In this document: piece after piece, positions 1 through 5,972 of the stretch
Layout: each line of letters starts with the position of its first letter
Numbering within the stretch: the stretch's first letter is position 1
Assembly (NCBI GenBank): GCA_003242495.1
Contig: QGUO01000068.1
Coordinates: 1-11,558, forward strand
DNA from: Pseudomonadota bacterium
Lineage (GTDB): Bacteria; Pseudomonadota; Gammaproteobacteria; Steroidobacterales; Steroidobacteraceae
Direction of reading: 5' to 3'
Length of the DNA stretch: 11,558 nt
Notes under the pieces: model-generated
The model's input: only the letters and a program-made list of their open reading frames with translations
Databases searched by the model: none
What the model was told of the DNA's origin: nothing
Made by a program: the position numbers and the translations under genes

Positions 1-1481
1 AGCGTAATCGCCTCTGCGACACACTCAGCGCGGATCGACGTAGATCCCGACAGATCGGCGATGGTTCTCGCCACTTTCAAAATCCGGTGGTAGGCGCGCG
101 CCGACAGGTCGAAGGCGCCGGCGGCATGCTCCAACAGCACCGCCGCCGCGCCATCCAGACGACAGAACCGCTCCACCGCGCGCTGGTCCAGACGGGCGTT
201 CGTCCGTCCCTGGCGCTCCTGCTGCAGCGCCCGGGCCACCCGGACCCGTGCCGCCACCGTCTCGCTCGACTCGCCCGTCGAGCAGCCCTCCCGCATGGCC
301 CCGACATCCACCCGCGGCACCTCGACGTGCATGTCCAGCCGGTCGAGCAGCGGTCCGGACAGCCGGCTGCGATAGCGCTCCACCCGCTCCGCCGGGCAAC
401 GACAGATCCGCGAGGCATCGCCCAGGTAGCCGCAGGGACAGGGGTTCATGGCCGCGACCAGCTGAAAGCGCGCCGGGAACTCGACCTGGCGCGCCGCCCG
501 TGAAATCGAGATCCAGCCCGTCTCGAGCGGCTCGCGCAGCACCTCGAGTACCCGCCGGCCGAACTCGGGCAGCTCGTCGAGGAACAGCACGCCATTGTGG
601 GCCAGCGAGATCTCTCCGGGGCGCGGGTGGACACCGCCGCCGACCATGGCGATGGCGGAAGCCGTATGGTGCGGACTGCGGAAGGGGCGCACGCGCCATT
701 GCGAGGGGTCGAAGACCTGGCCGGCAACGGTGCGGATGGCCACGCTCTCGAGCGCCTCGGCCTCGGTCATGGGCGGCAGCAGCCCGGCCATGCTCTGGGC
801 AAGCATGCTCTTGCCGGTGCCCGGCGGCCCGATGAACAACAGGTTGTGCTCGCCCGCCGCGGCGACCTCGAGCGCGCGCTTGGCATGTGCCTGGCCACGC
901 ACGTCCCTGAGGTCCCCGCCGGCCGCGGCGCCTGCGGCCGGCGCCGTCCCGGGCACGAATGCCAGCGGCCGGACGCCCGCCGCATGCCGGGTCACATCGA
1001 GCAGACGCCCGGCCACGCCGATGCGACAGCCCTCCACGAGGCTCGCCTCCAGGCGGTTGCCGGGCGGCACGATCAAGGCATGCCCGCCGCGCGCAGCCCC
1101 GAGCGCGGCCGGCAGGATGCCGCGCACGGGTTGCAGCTCACCGTTCAGCGACAGCTCTCCATAGAGCTCGCAGCCCGCGAGTGCCGTGTCGCGCAGCTGA
1201 CCCGAGGCAATGAGAATGCCGACCGCGATCGGCAGGTCGAAGCGCCCGCCTTCCTTCGGCAGGTCCGCGGGCGAGAGATTGACGGTGATTCGTCCGGCGG
1301 GAAACTCGAACCGGCTGTTCTTGATCGCGGCGCGTACCCGGTCCTTGCTCTCCTTCACCACGGCCTCGGGCAGCCCGACGATGGTGAACGACGGCAGTCC
1401 CGTGCCGACATCCACTTCCACCCGCACCAGCGGGGCCTCCATGCCATATTGCGCACGGCTCAACACGCTCGCCATCGCCAT
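1..1481 (-). CDS. comM: ComM/YifB-family AAA+ ATPase (Mg-chelatase-like), C-terminus cut by window edge
   Basis: ComM is a hexameric AAA+ helicase that promotes branch migration and integration of incoming DNA during natural transformation; the wider YifB family is also found in non-competent bacteria. The reading frame is open from the ATG at 1481 to base 1 (about 493 residues), and roughly the last ten residues lie outside the window. The N-terminal ChlI-like domain begins MAMASVLSRAQYGMEAP. It is followed by Walker A GPPGTGKS (residues 218-225), the family motif FRSPHHTASA, Walker B VLFLDELPEF (D302, E303) and the Cys-rich NPCPCGYLGD segment. The Mg-chelatase C-terminal domain ends in ARTIADLSGS. 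The start is supported by a purine-rich AAGGAGGAG about 8 bases upstream; a second in-frame ATG two codons later is too far from it. It lies 57 bases downstream of ubiK on the same strand and is probably cotranscribed with it. Identification is secure from the motifs; a role in transformation here is inferred from the family. Confidence 0.96.
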   Translation of the reverse strand, partial: MAMASVLSRAQYGMEAPLVRVEVDVGTGLPSFTIVGLPEAVVKESKDRVRAAIKNSRFEFPAGRITVNLSPADLPKEGGRFDLPIAVGILIASGQLRDTALAGCELYGELSLNGELQPVRGILPAALGAARGGHALIVPPGNRLEASLVEGCRIGVAGRLLDVTRHAAGVRPLAFVPGTAPAAGAAAGGDLRDVRGQAHAKRALEVAAAGEHNLLFIGPPGTGKSMLAQSMAGLLPPMTEAEALESVAIRTVAGQVFDPSQWRVRPFRSPHHTASAIAMVGGGVHPRPGEISLAHNGVLFLDELPEFGRRVLEVLREPLETGWISISRAARQVEFPARFQLVAAMNPCPCGYLGDASRICRCPAERVERYRSRLSGPLLDRLDMHVEVPRVDVGAMREGCSTGESSETVAARVRVARALQQERQGRTNARLDQRAVERFCRLDGAAAVLLEHAAGAFDLSARAYHRILKVARTIADLSGSTSIRAECVAEAIT

Positions 1482-1538
1482 CCTGGGTGCTCCTCCTTGA
1501 GCCGGTGAGTTCATGCAGCGCCGGGCGGCGCCGGCACG

Positions 1539-1835
1539 CTATTGCAGGTTCGGACCCGGCGCTTCGCCCGTGTCGTCGCTGCGCACGGTTCCCGCAGAAT
1601 GGCCTCCTTCGAGCGCCGCCAGGCGCGCTTCCAGGGCATCGAGCTTTTCGCGCGTGCGTCTCAGCACGGCGGCCTGCACGTCGAACTCCTGGCGCGAAAC
1701 CAGATCGAGGCGGGCGAGGCCCGACTGCAGCACCGCCTTGAAGTTGTCCTCCAGGTCGCGGCGCATGGCGATCAGGCCGGCTGGCACGGCCGCAGCGAGG
1801 CGGCGGGCAAGGTCGTCGATGAAGCGCGGATCCAT
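1539..1835 (-). CDS. ubiK: UbiK/YqiC accessory factor (BMFP domain), ubiquinone biosynthesis
   Basis: A 98-residue protein of the membrane-fusogenic BMFP/YqiC family. In E. coli, UbiK works with UbiJ and supports aerobic ubiquinone synthesis by the soluble Ubi complex. The protein starts MDPRFIDDLARRL, has an amphipathic N-terminal helix, the family core LARLDLVSRQEFDVQ (residues 40-54), and then a coiled-coil helix TREKLDALEARLAALE (61-76). A short polar tail follows that looks disordered. The ATG at 1835 is chosen because it matches the family N-terminus (E. coli starts MIDPKKIE). An in-frame ATG at 1856 lies upstream of a candidate -10 box and is unlikely. No Shine-Dalgarno sequence is visible before the start. 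comM follows 57 bases downstream on the same strand, and glnK diverges. Confidence 0.93.
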   Translation of the reverse strand: MDPRFIDDLARRLAAAVPAGLIAMRRDLEDNFKAVLQSGLARLDLVSRQEFDVQAAVLRRTREKLDALEARLAALEGGHSAGTVRSDDTGEAPGPNLQ

Positions 1836-1843
1836 GCGGCGGG

Positions 1844-1872
1844 ACTGTAGTGGCATGCGGTCGTGCAGGCAA
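1844..1872 (-). promoter_or_regulatory. Candidate sigma-70 promoter for ubiK-comM
   Basis: Read on the minus strand there is TTGCCT (1872-1867), a 17-base spacer, and TACAGT (1849-1844). Each hexamer matches the sigma-70 consensus at four of six positions, with ideal spacing. Only eight bases separate the -10 box from the ubiK ATG, so transcription would begin at or within about two bases of the start codon. This fits the absence of a ribosome binding site. It is a pattern match only. Confidence 0.4.
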
Positions 1873-2046
1873 GCGGGGGATGCATGCACCAACTCGTGGC
1901 TGCGTTGGGCGCCGCCGCACGCCTCGTCATGGCCCGCGCCCCACCGGAGTGCAGACACCGCTGCCCACGCACCAGGTGAGTGCACCACGACTGCAGACAG
2001 CTGTGCACCGGGCCGGCTTCGGCCCCGTTTCGTCCCTCGGGAGCCG

Positions 2047-2062
2047 TGGCATGGAAGATGCA
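2047..2062 (+). promoter_or_regulatory. Sigma-54 (RpoN) -24/-12 promoter for glnK-amt
   Basis: The sequence TGGCATGGAAGATGCA fits the RpoN consensus TGGCAC-N5-TTGCA. It has the invariant GG (2048-2049) and GC (2060-2061) separated by exactly ten bases. Transcription would start near 2073, giving a leader of about 70 bases before glnK. RpoN/NtrC control of glnK-amt operons under nitrogen limitation is established in Proteobacteria, so sequence and context agree. Confidence 0.8.
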
Positions 2063-2142
2063 TTTCCCAGTCGGCGCGGGCTCGGGCCGCAGTAATCCGC
2101 TGCGACACGTGGCTCGCCCCACGACGCCGGAGCCGCACAGCG

Positions 2143-2481
2143 ATGAAGTTGATCACCGCGATCATCAAGCCCTTCAAGCTCGATGACGTACGCCAGGCAG
2201 TCGCCGACATCGGAGTCCAGGGCATCACCGTCACCGAAGTGCAGGGCTTCGGCCGACAACGCGGCCACACGGAGCTCTACCGCGGCGCCGAGTATCGCGT
2301 CGATTTCCTGCCCAAGACCAAGATCGAGCTCGCTGTGGACGACTCAATAGCCGAACAGGTCGTCGAGGCCATCACCAATGTCGCCCGCACCGGCAAGATC
2401 GGCGACGGCAAGATCTTCGTGATCGATCTGGCCCAGGCGGTGCGCATCCGCACCGGCGAGATGGGCGTCGACGCGGTCTAG
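2143..2481 (+). CDS. glnK: P-II nitrogen regulatory protein GlnK
   Basis: A 112-residue P-II signal transducer, the usual length. P-II trimers bind ATP/ADP and 2-oxoglutarate, are uridylylated under nitrogen starvation, and when unmodified block the ammonium channel Amt. The sequence begins MKLITAIIKPFKLDDV. It has the T-loop GRQRGHTELYRGAEYRVDF with the uridylylation tyrosine at residue 51, and the signature TGKIGDGKIFV in the C-terminal half. A modest GGAG lies about ten bases before the ATG. It is the first gene downstream of the sigma-54 promoter and is followed by amt, which supports GlnK rather than GlnB. The two paralogues are hard to separate by sequence alone. Confidence 0.95.
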   Translation: MKLITAIIKPFKLDDVRQAVADIGVQGITVTEVQGFGRQRGHTELYRGAEYRVDFLPKTKIELAVDDSIAEQVVEAITNVARTGKIGDGKIFVIDLAQAVRIRTGEMGVDAV

Positions 2482-2536
2482 GCACGCACTCCGAACGAGC
2501 CCGACAGCCGAACGATACCCCCGGGAGGACCATCAA

Positions 2537-2669
2537 GTGGAAGCAGTGAAAGAAGCCCCCTACGAACTGGATGCATTACTTCCCCGTGTGCGCCGCACCG
2601 GTGATGTGGATGGCCACCGGCTTCAGCATGCCGGCGCACGGCGAATCGGCCTTGGGGCGATGGCGTTGA
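2537..2669 (+). pseudogene. Possible frameshifted small secreted ORF between glnK and amt
   Basis: The 226-base glnK-amt spacer contains a strong ribosome binding site, GGGAGGA (2523-2529), seven bases before a GTG at 2537. Read from there, the frame gives a 47-residue product ending at a TGA (2678-2680) with unremarkable composition. The frame one base later, with ATG at 2571 and TGA at 2667-2669, encodes HYFPVCAAPVMWMATGFSMP and then AHGES. This resembles the hydrophobic core and cleavage site of a signal peptide, and its third codon positions are strongly GC-rich like those of the neighbouring genes. Removing one base near 2549-2553 would join the good RBS to this frame. I do not recognise a family. 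It may be a relic, a small intact gene, or chance. Confidence 0.3.
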
Positions 2670-2707
2670 ACGTTCCTTGAACAACACCGTAGTGCGGGAG
2701 AATTGAC

Positions 2708-4171
2708 GTGAAAAGATCCTTGCCAACGAACCGAGTGCTCACGCGCTCATGGGGCGGGGCGCTGCTGGCGCTGGCGCTGCTGGTGGCCGGACTGGCGCCG
2801 ACTTTCGCCCAGCAAGTCCCCGAGGACGCGCCACCGGCCATGGCGCCGGCGACGCAGCCGGCGGCTCCGGCGACGCCCGTGGAACAGACATTGCCCGCGG
2901 AGTCCGCAGCCGAACCGCTGGCCGCGCTCGATTCGGGCGACACCGCGTGGATGATCGTCGCCACGGCGCTGGTGCTGTTCATGACGGTGCCGGGCCTGGC
3001 GCTGTTCTACGCCGGCATGGTGCGCTCCAAGAACGTGCTGTCGGTGCTGATGCAATGTTTCGCCATCGCCGGCGTGATGACGGTGCTGTGGACCGTTTAC
3101 GGCTACAGCCTGGCCTTCGATACCAGCGGCATGCAGGCCGGGGTGTTCGGCCTGAACTCCATCGTCGGCGGACTCGACAAGTTCATGTTGTCCGGCGTGA
3201 CCCTGGACAGCCTGGTCGGCACGATCCCTGAGTCGGTGTTCGCCACCTTCCAGATGACCTTTGCCATCATTACTCCGGCGCTCATCGTCGGCGCCTTCGC
3301 CGAACGCATGAAATTTTCCGCAGTGCTCATTTTCATGGCGCTGTGGTTCACTGTGTGCTACGCGCCGATGACGCACATGGTGTGGAGCGGCGATGGCGCG
3401 CTCATGTGGGACTGGGGCGTACTCGACTTCGCGGGCGGGACCGTGGTGCACATCAACGCGGGCATCGCCGGCCTGATCGCCGCCCTGGTGCTCGGGCGTC
3501 GCAAGGGCTATCCGACCACGCCCATGCCGCCGCACCAGCTCGGCTACACGCTGATGGGCGCCTCGATCCTGTGGGTGGGCTGGTTCGGCTTCAATGCCGG
3601 GAGCGCGCTCGCCGCGGGCGAGGCGGCGGGCATGGCCCTGCTCGTCACCCAGATCGCCACCGGCACGGCGGCCCTCGCCTGGATGTTCAGTGAATGGATC
3701 GGCCACGGCAAACCCTCGGTGCTCGGCATCGCCTCGGGCGCCATCGCCGGCCTGGTGGCCATCACGCCTGCGAGCGGCTTCGTCGGTCCGGCCGGCGCCC
3801 TGGTGATCGGCGCGACCGCCGGCGTGCTGTGCTTCATCGCCTCGACCAAGGTCAAGCGTGCGCTGGGCTACGACGACTCGTTGGACGTGTTCGGCGTGCA
3901 CTGCATCGGCGGCATCGTCGGCGCCATCCTCACCGGCGTCTTTGCCTTCCCGGCGCTCGGCGGCGTCTGGGAGCCCGTCGAAGGTGCGACCATCGCTGGC
4001 CAGGTCGGCGTGCAGACCCTGGGCGTCATCTTTACGCTCATCTATACCGGCGTACTGAGCTTCGTGCTGTTGAAGATCGTGGACGCCCTCATCGGCCTGC
4101 GCGTGACGGCGGACGAGGAAGAAGAAGGCCTGGACCTCAGCATGCACCACGAGCGCGGCTACAACCTCTGA
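2708..4171 (+). CDS. amt: Ammonium transporter Amt/AmtB
   Basis: A 487-residue trimeric inner-membrane channel that conducts ammonium/ammonia. A signal peptide (MKRSLPT... through a hydrophobic stretch to TFA at residue 34) is followed by a Pro/Ala-rich periplasmic linker of about 40 residues. The eleven-helix Amt domain begins near SGDTAWM. Key residues are visible: the pore-site Trp in HMVWSGDG (W226), DFAGGTVVH with D240 and H248 (E. coli D160 and H168), and DVFGVH with D393 and H398 (E. coli H318 is the second twin histidine). The C-terminal tail LRVTADEEEEGLDLSMHHERGYN matches the cytoplasmic region that docks GlnK. GTG is the start, with GGGAG seven bases upstream. It is coupled with glnK and presumably driven by the same sigma-54 promoter. 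Confidence 0.97.
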   Translation: MKRSLPTNRVLTRSWGGALLALALLVAGLAPTFAQQVPEDAPPAMAPATQPAAPATPVEQTLPAESAAEPLAALDSGDTAWMIVATALVLFMTVPGLALFYAGMVRSKNVLSVLMQCFAIAGVMTVLWTVYGYSLAFDTSGMQAGVFGLNSIVGGLDKFMLSGVTLDSLVGTIPESVFATFQMTFAIITPALIVGAFAERMKFSAVLIFMALWFTVCYAPMTHMVWSGDGALMWDWGVLDFAGGTVVHINAGIAGLIAALVLGRRKGYPTTPMPPHQLGYTLMGASILWVGWFGFNAGSALAAGEAAGMALLVTQIATGTAALAWMFSEWIGHGKPSVLGIASGAIAGLVAITPASGFVGPAGALVIGATAGVLCFIASTKVKRALGYDDSLDVFGVHCIGGIVGAILTGVFAFPALGGVWEPVEGATIAGQVGVQTLGVIFTLIYTGVLSFVLLKIVDALIGLRVTADEEEEGLDLSMHHERGYNL

Positions 4172-4194
4172 GAGGAGCGCGCCGGAAGGCCGCA

Positions 4195-4223
4195 GCGGGC
4201 GCCCAAGGCGCCCGCTTTTTTTT
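4195..4223 (+). terminator. Intrinsic terminator after amt
   Basis: A perfect nine-base-pair stem GCGGGCGCC / GGCGCCCGC with a CAA loop is followed by eight T residues. It lies 24 bases past the amt stop and is a textbook Rho-independent terminator closing the glnK-amt unit. Confidence 0.95.
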
Positions 4224-4303
4224 GCCGATCCGCCACGACTGTGACGCAGTGCTCAATCTGCCGGCGATTCGCGGGCCCGCGCGAGCCCTCCGTGAAATCT
4301 TCC

Positions 4304-4312
4304 TGCTACACT
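4304..4312 (+). promoter_or_regulatory. Candidate extended -10 promoter for the DUF4124 gene
   Basis: TGCTACACT fits an extended -10 element (TGn plus TACACT, four of six matches). I see no good -35 box at the expected spacing. A start near 4319 would give a leader of about 87 bases containing a CCGCGGC/GCCGCGG hairpin (4329-4344) and an AT-rich patch (about 4355-4375). Weak evidence. Confidence 0.25.
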
Positions 4313-4405
4313 GCCCAATGCTTCGCGGCCGCGGCCAGCCGCGGACAACACCATGATTTAATTGGCTATTTGTTTGGAAGACGCTTAGCCCCTGGAGGGA
4401 TGGCC

Positions 4406-4885
4406 ATGCTGCGAGCGACCCTGGTGAGCACCTTGGCGAAAGCCGCCGCGGCGGGCGCGTGCTTCCTGGCGCTGGGCAGCGCCGCCACCGCCGATGTCTA
4501 TAAATACGTCGACGAGCAGGGCAACGTGCAATACACCGACAAGCCACGCACGTTGCCTGCCGAACGCCTCAACGTGCAGACACGACGCACGGATACCGTC
4601 GCCGTGCAGGCGCGCCAGGCGGAGGAAATGGAACGCATGCAGGCCGCGAGCCAGGCTTATCAGCAGAACGCCCAGCAGCGCGCTGCGGAGCGTCGCGCCG
4701 CCGAAGAGGCGGCGCAGGCACAGGCCGAGCGCTGCGCGCAGGCGCGTGAGCGCTACGAACGCTACATGACCTCGCAGCGGCTCTACGAGCCCTTGCCCGA
4801 CGGTGAGCGCCGCTATCTGAGCGACGCCGAGCTCGACGCGGCCCGTGCCGCGGCCAAAACCTCGATGGACGAGGCCTGCAAGTAA
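4406..4885 (+). CDS. Secreted DUF4124-domain protein with coiled coil
   Basis: A 159-residue predicted periplasmic protein. The N-terminus MLRATLVSTLAKAAAAGACF is a signal peptide, with probable cleavage after ATA (residue 29). The mature protein starts DVYKYVDEQGNVQYTDKP (residues 30-47), the DUF4124 signature seen in many gammaproteobacterial envelope proteins. A long Glu/Arg/Gln/Ala-rich helix (about 65-120) is likely a coiled coil. Cysteines at 110 and 158 could form a disulphide bridging the helical hairpin. The ATG at 4406 is preferred over that at 4400 because GGAGGG (4394-4399) sits six bases before it but directly abuts the other. It stands alone, after a terminator and before an unrelated enzyme. 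The function of the domain is unknown to me. Confidence 0.85.
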   Translation: MLRATLVSTLAKAAAAGACFLALGSAATADVYKYVDEQGNVQYTDKPRTLPAERLNVQTRRTDTVAVQARQAEEMERMQAASQAYQQNAQQRAAERRAAEEAAQAQAERCAQARERYERYMTSQRLYEPLPDGERRYLSDAELDAARAAAKTSMDEACK

Positions 4886-5034
4886 GCTGCCGGCGCCCGC
4901 AATCCCCGACCGGTCGCTGCGCGAGGGGGCGCGCCGGCAAATACGAGCCGGGGAAGCCGTCGGGGGCGGTATGGCCCACCGAGCGCTTCGGGGTATCCTG
5001 ACGTCCCTCGCAAGTCCGACAGGCTCAGATCATC

Positions 5035-5922
5035 ATGAAAACGGGTTTCATCGGCCTCGGCGCCATGGGCGTCGGGATGGCGCGCAATCTTCACAAGCAC
5101 GGCCTGCTCACCGCCGTCTGGAACCGCACCGCCGAGAAAGCTGCGGCATTGGCCGAGGAAACGGGCTGCCAGGCGGCGCGCGATCCGGCCGAGCTGGCTC
5201 GACAGTGCGAGGTCATCGTGCTGTGCGTCGCGGCCGATGCCGACGTGCTCGCCGTGGTCGATGCGCTCAAGGAGGCGGTACGACCCGGCGCCATCGTCAT
5301 CGATTGCTCCACCGTGAGCTCGGCCACGGCGCGCCAGGCGGCCGACAGCCTGCGCGAACGCGGGGCATACTTTCTCGACGCGCCCGTGAGCGGCGGCGTC
5401 GAGGGCGCACGCGACGGGACGCTGGCCATCATGGTGGGCGGAGATCAGCAGGCGTTCGAGCGCGCCCAGCCGGTGTTGCAGGCCATGGGTCGCGCGATCG
5501 CGCATTTCGGCGCGAGCGGCGCCGGCCAGGCCGCCAAGGCCACCAACCAGATCATGTGTGCCGGCGTGATCCAGGCGGTCGCCGAGGCCATGGCGTTCGC
5601 GAAGGCGCACGACCTGCCGCTCGAGAAGCTCATCGACACGCTCGGCAAAGGGGCGGGCTCGAGCTGGTATTTCGTGCATCGCGCGCCCAACATCGTGCGC
5701 GACAGCTACCCGGCGGGATTCCGGGTGCGCCTGCACGAGAAGGATTTGAAGATCTGCCGCGAGATGGCCGCCGCCCATGGCGTGCAGCTGCCCCTGATCG
5801 AAATGACCCTGTTGCATTATCGACGGCTCATCGAGCGCGGTCACGGCGACGAGGACATTTCCACGCTGTTCCGCCTCAAGGACGAGCTGTTCGCCGCGGC
5901 GCGCGCTTCGCAGGACGCCTGA
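5035..5922 (+). CDS. NAD(P)-dependent beta-hydroxyacid dehydrogenase (3-hydroxyisobutyrate dehydrogenase family)
   Basis: A 295-residue cytosolic oxidoreductase of the family that includes 3-hydroxyisobutyrate dehydrogenase, tartronate-semialdehyde reductase and succinic-semialdehyde (GLYR) reductases. The N-terminal Rossmann fold has GLGAMG (residues 7-12). The substrate-binding signature is DAPVSGGVEGARDGTL (from residue 115). The catalytic lysine is K168 with N171 in GQAAKATNQIM. The C-terminal all-helical dimerisation domain contains FRVRLHEKDLKI, typical of the family, and the length is normal. The cofactor-selecting residues after the second strand (WNRTAEKAAAL, with Arg at residue 32) suggest NADPH rather than NADH, as an inference. 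No valine-catabolism or glyoxylate genes are nearby, so the substrate cannot be named. The ribosome binding site is weak. The gene is 50 bases upstream of the sensor kinase and may be read with it. Confidence 0.9.
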   Translation: MKTGFIGLGAMGVGMARNLHKHGLLTAVWNRTAEKAAALAEETGCQAARDPAELARQCEVIVLCVAADADVLAVVDALKEAVRPGAIVIDCSTVSSATARQAADSLRERGAYFLDAPVSGGVEGARDGTLAIMVGGDQQAFERAQPVLQAMGRAIAHFGASGAGQAAKATNQIMCAGVIQAVAEAMAFAKAHDLPLEKLIDTLGKGAGSSWYFVHRAPNIVRDSYPAGFRVRLHEKDLKICREMAAAHGVQLPLIEMTLLHYRRLIERGHGDEDISTLFRLKDELFAAARASQDA

Positions 5923-5972
5923 GCGCAGCGCCACGCAGCACGCACGGACCGGCGACGCCGACTGCCCGGATC

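Larger units (their letters stand above)
1836..2142. other. Divergent intergenic region between ubiK and glnK
   Basis: This 307-base region has no convincing gene. It carries the ubiK promoter candidate at its left end and the sigma-54 promoter for glnK toward its right end. Between them are TGCACC repeats at 1885, 1981 and 2004, plus a GCACC at 1969. The last two TGCACC copies each contain the palindrome GTGCAC (1980-1985 and 2003-2008), with centres 23 bases apart. The half-site resembles that of NtrC (TGCACC-N5-GGTGCA), but no copy has a properly spaced GGTGCA partner. Confidence 0.5.

Noticed and set aside
2747..4150. 467-codon open frame antisense to amt
   Set aside because: It is the mirror of a GC-rich coding gene: His/Gly/Arg/Asp-rich, no recognisable domain, and the sense strand encodes an unmistakable Amt with all key residues.
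4890..4936. GCCGGCGC...GCGCCGGC inverted repeat after the DUF4124 gene, considered as a terminator
   Set aside because: The loop is about 30 bases and there is no following T-tract, so it is not a convincing intrinsic terminator. It may still form a weak structure.
4813..5934. 373-codon open frame antisense to the dehydrogenase
   Set aside because: No family signal; the sense-strand enzyme explains the region fully.
4845..5972. Long in-frame extension upstream of the sensor kinase
   Set aside because: The frame stays open through the dehydrogenase gene, but the product is Arg/Gly-rich noise and lies on top of a clear Rossmann-fold enzyme. The kinase family starts at about 5973.
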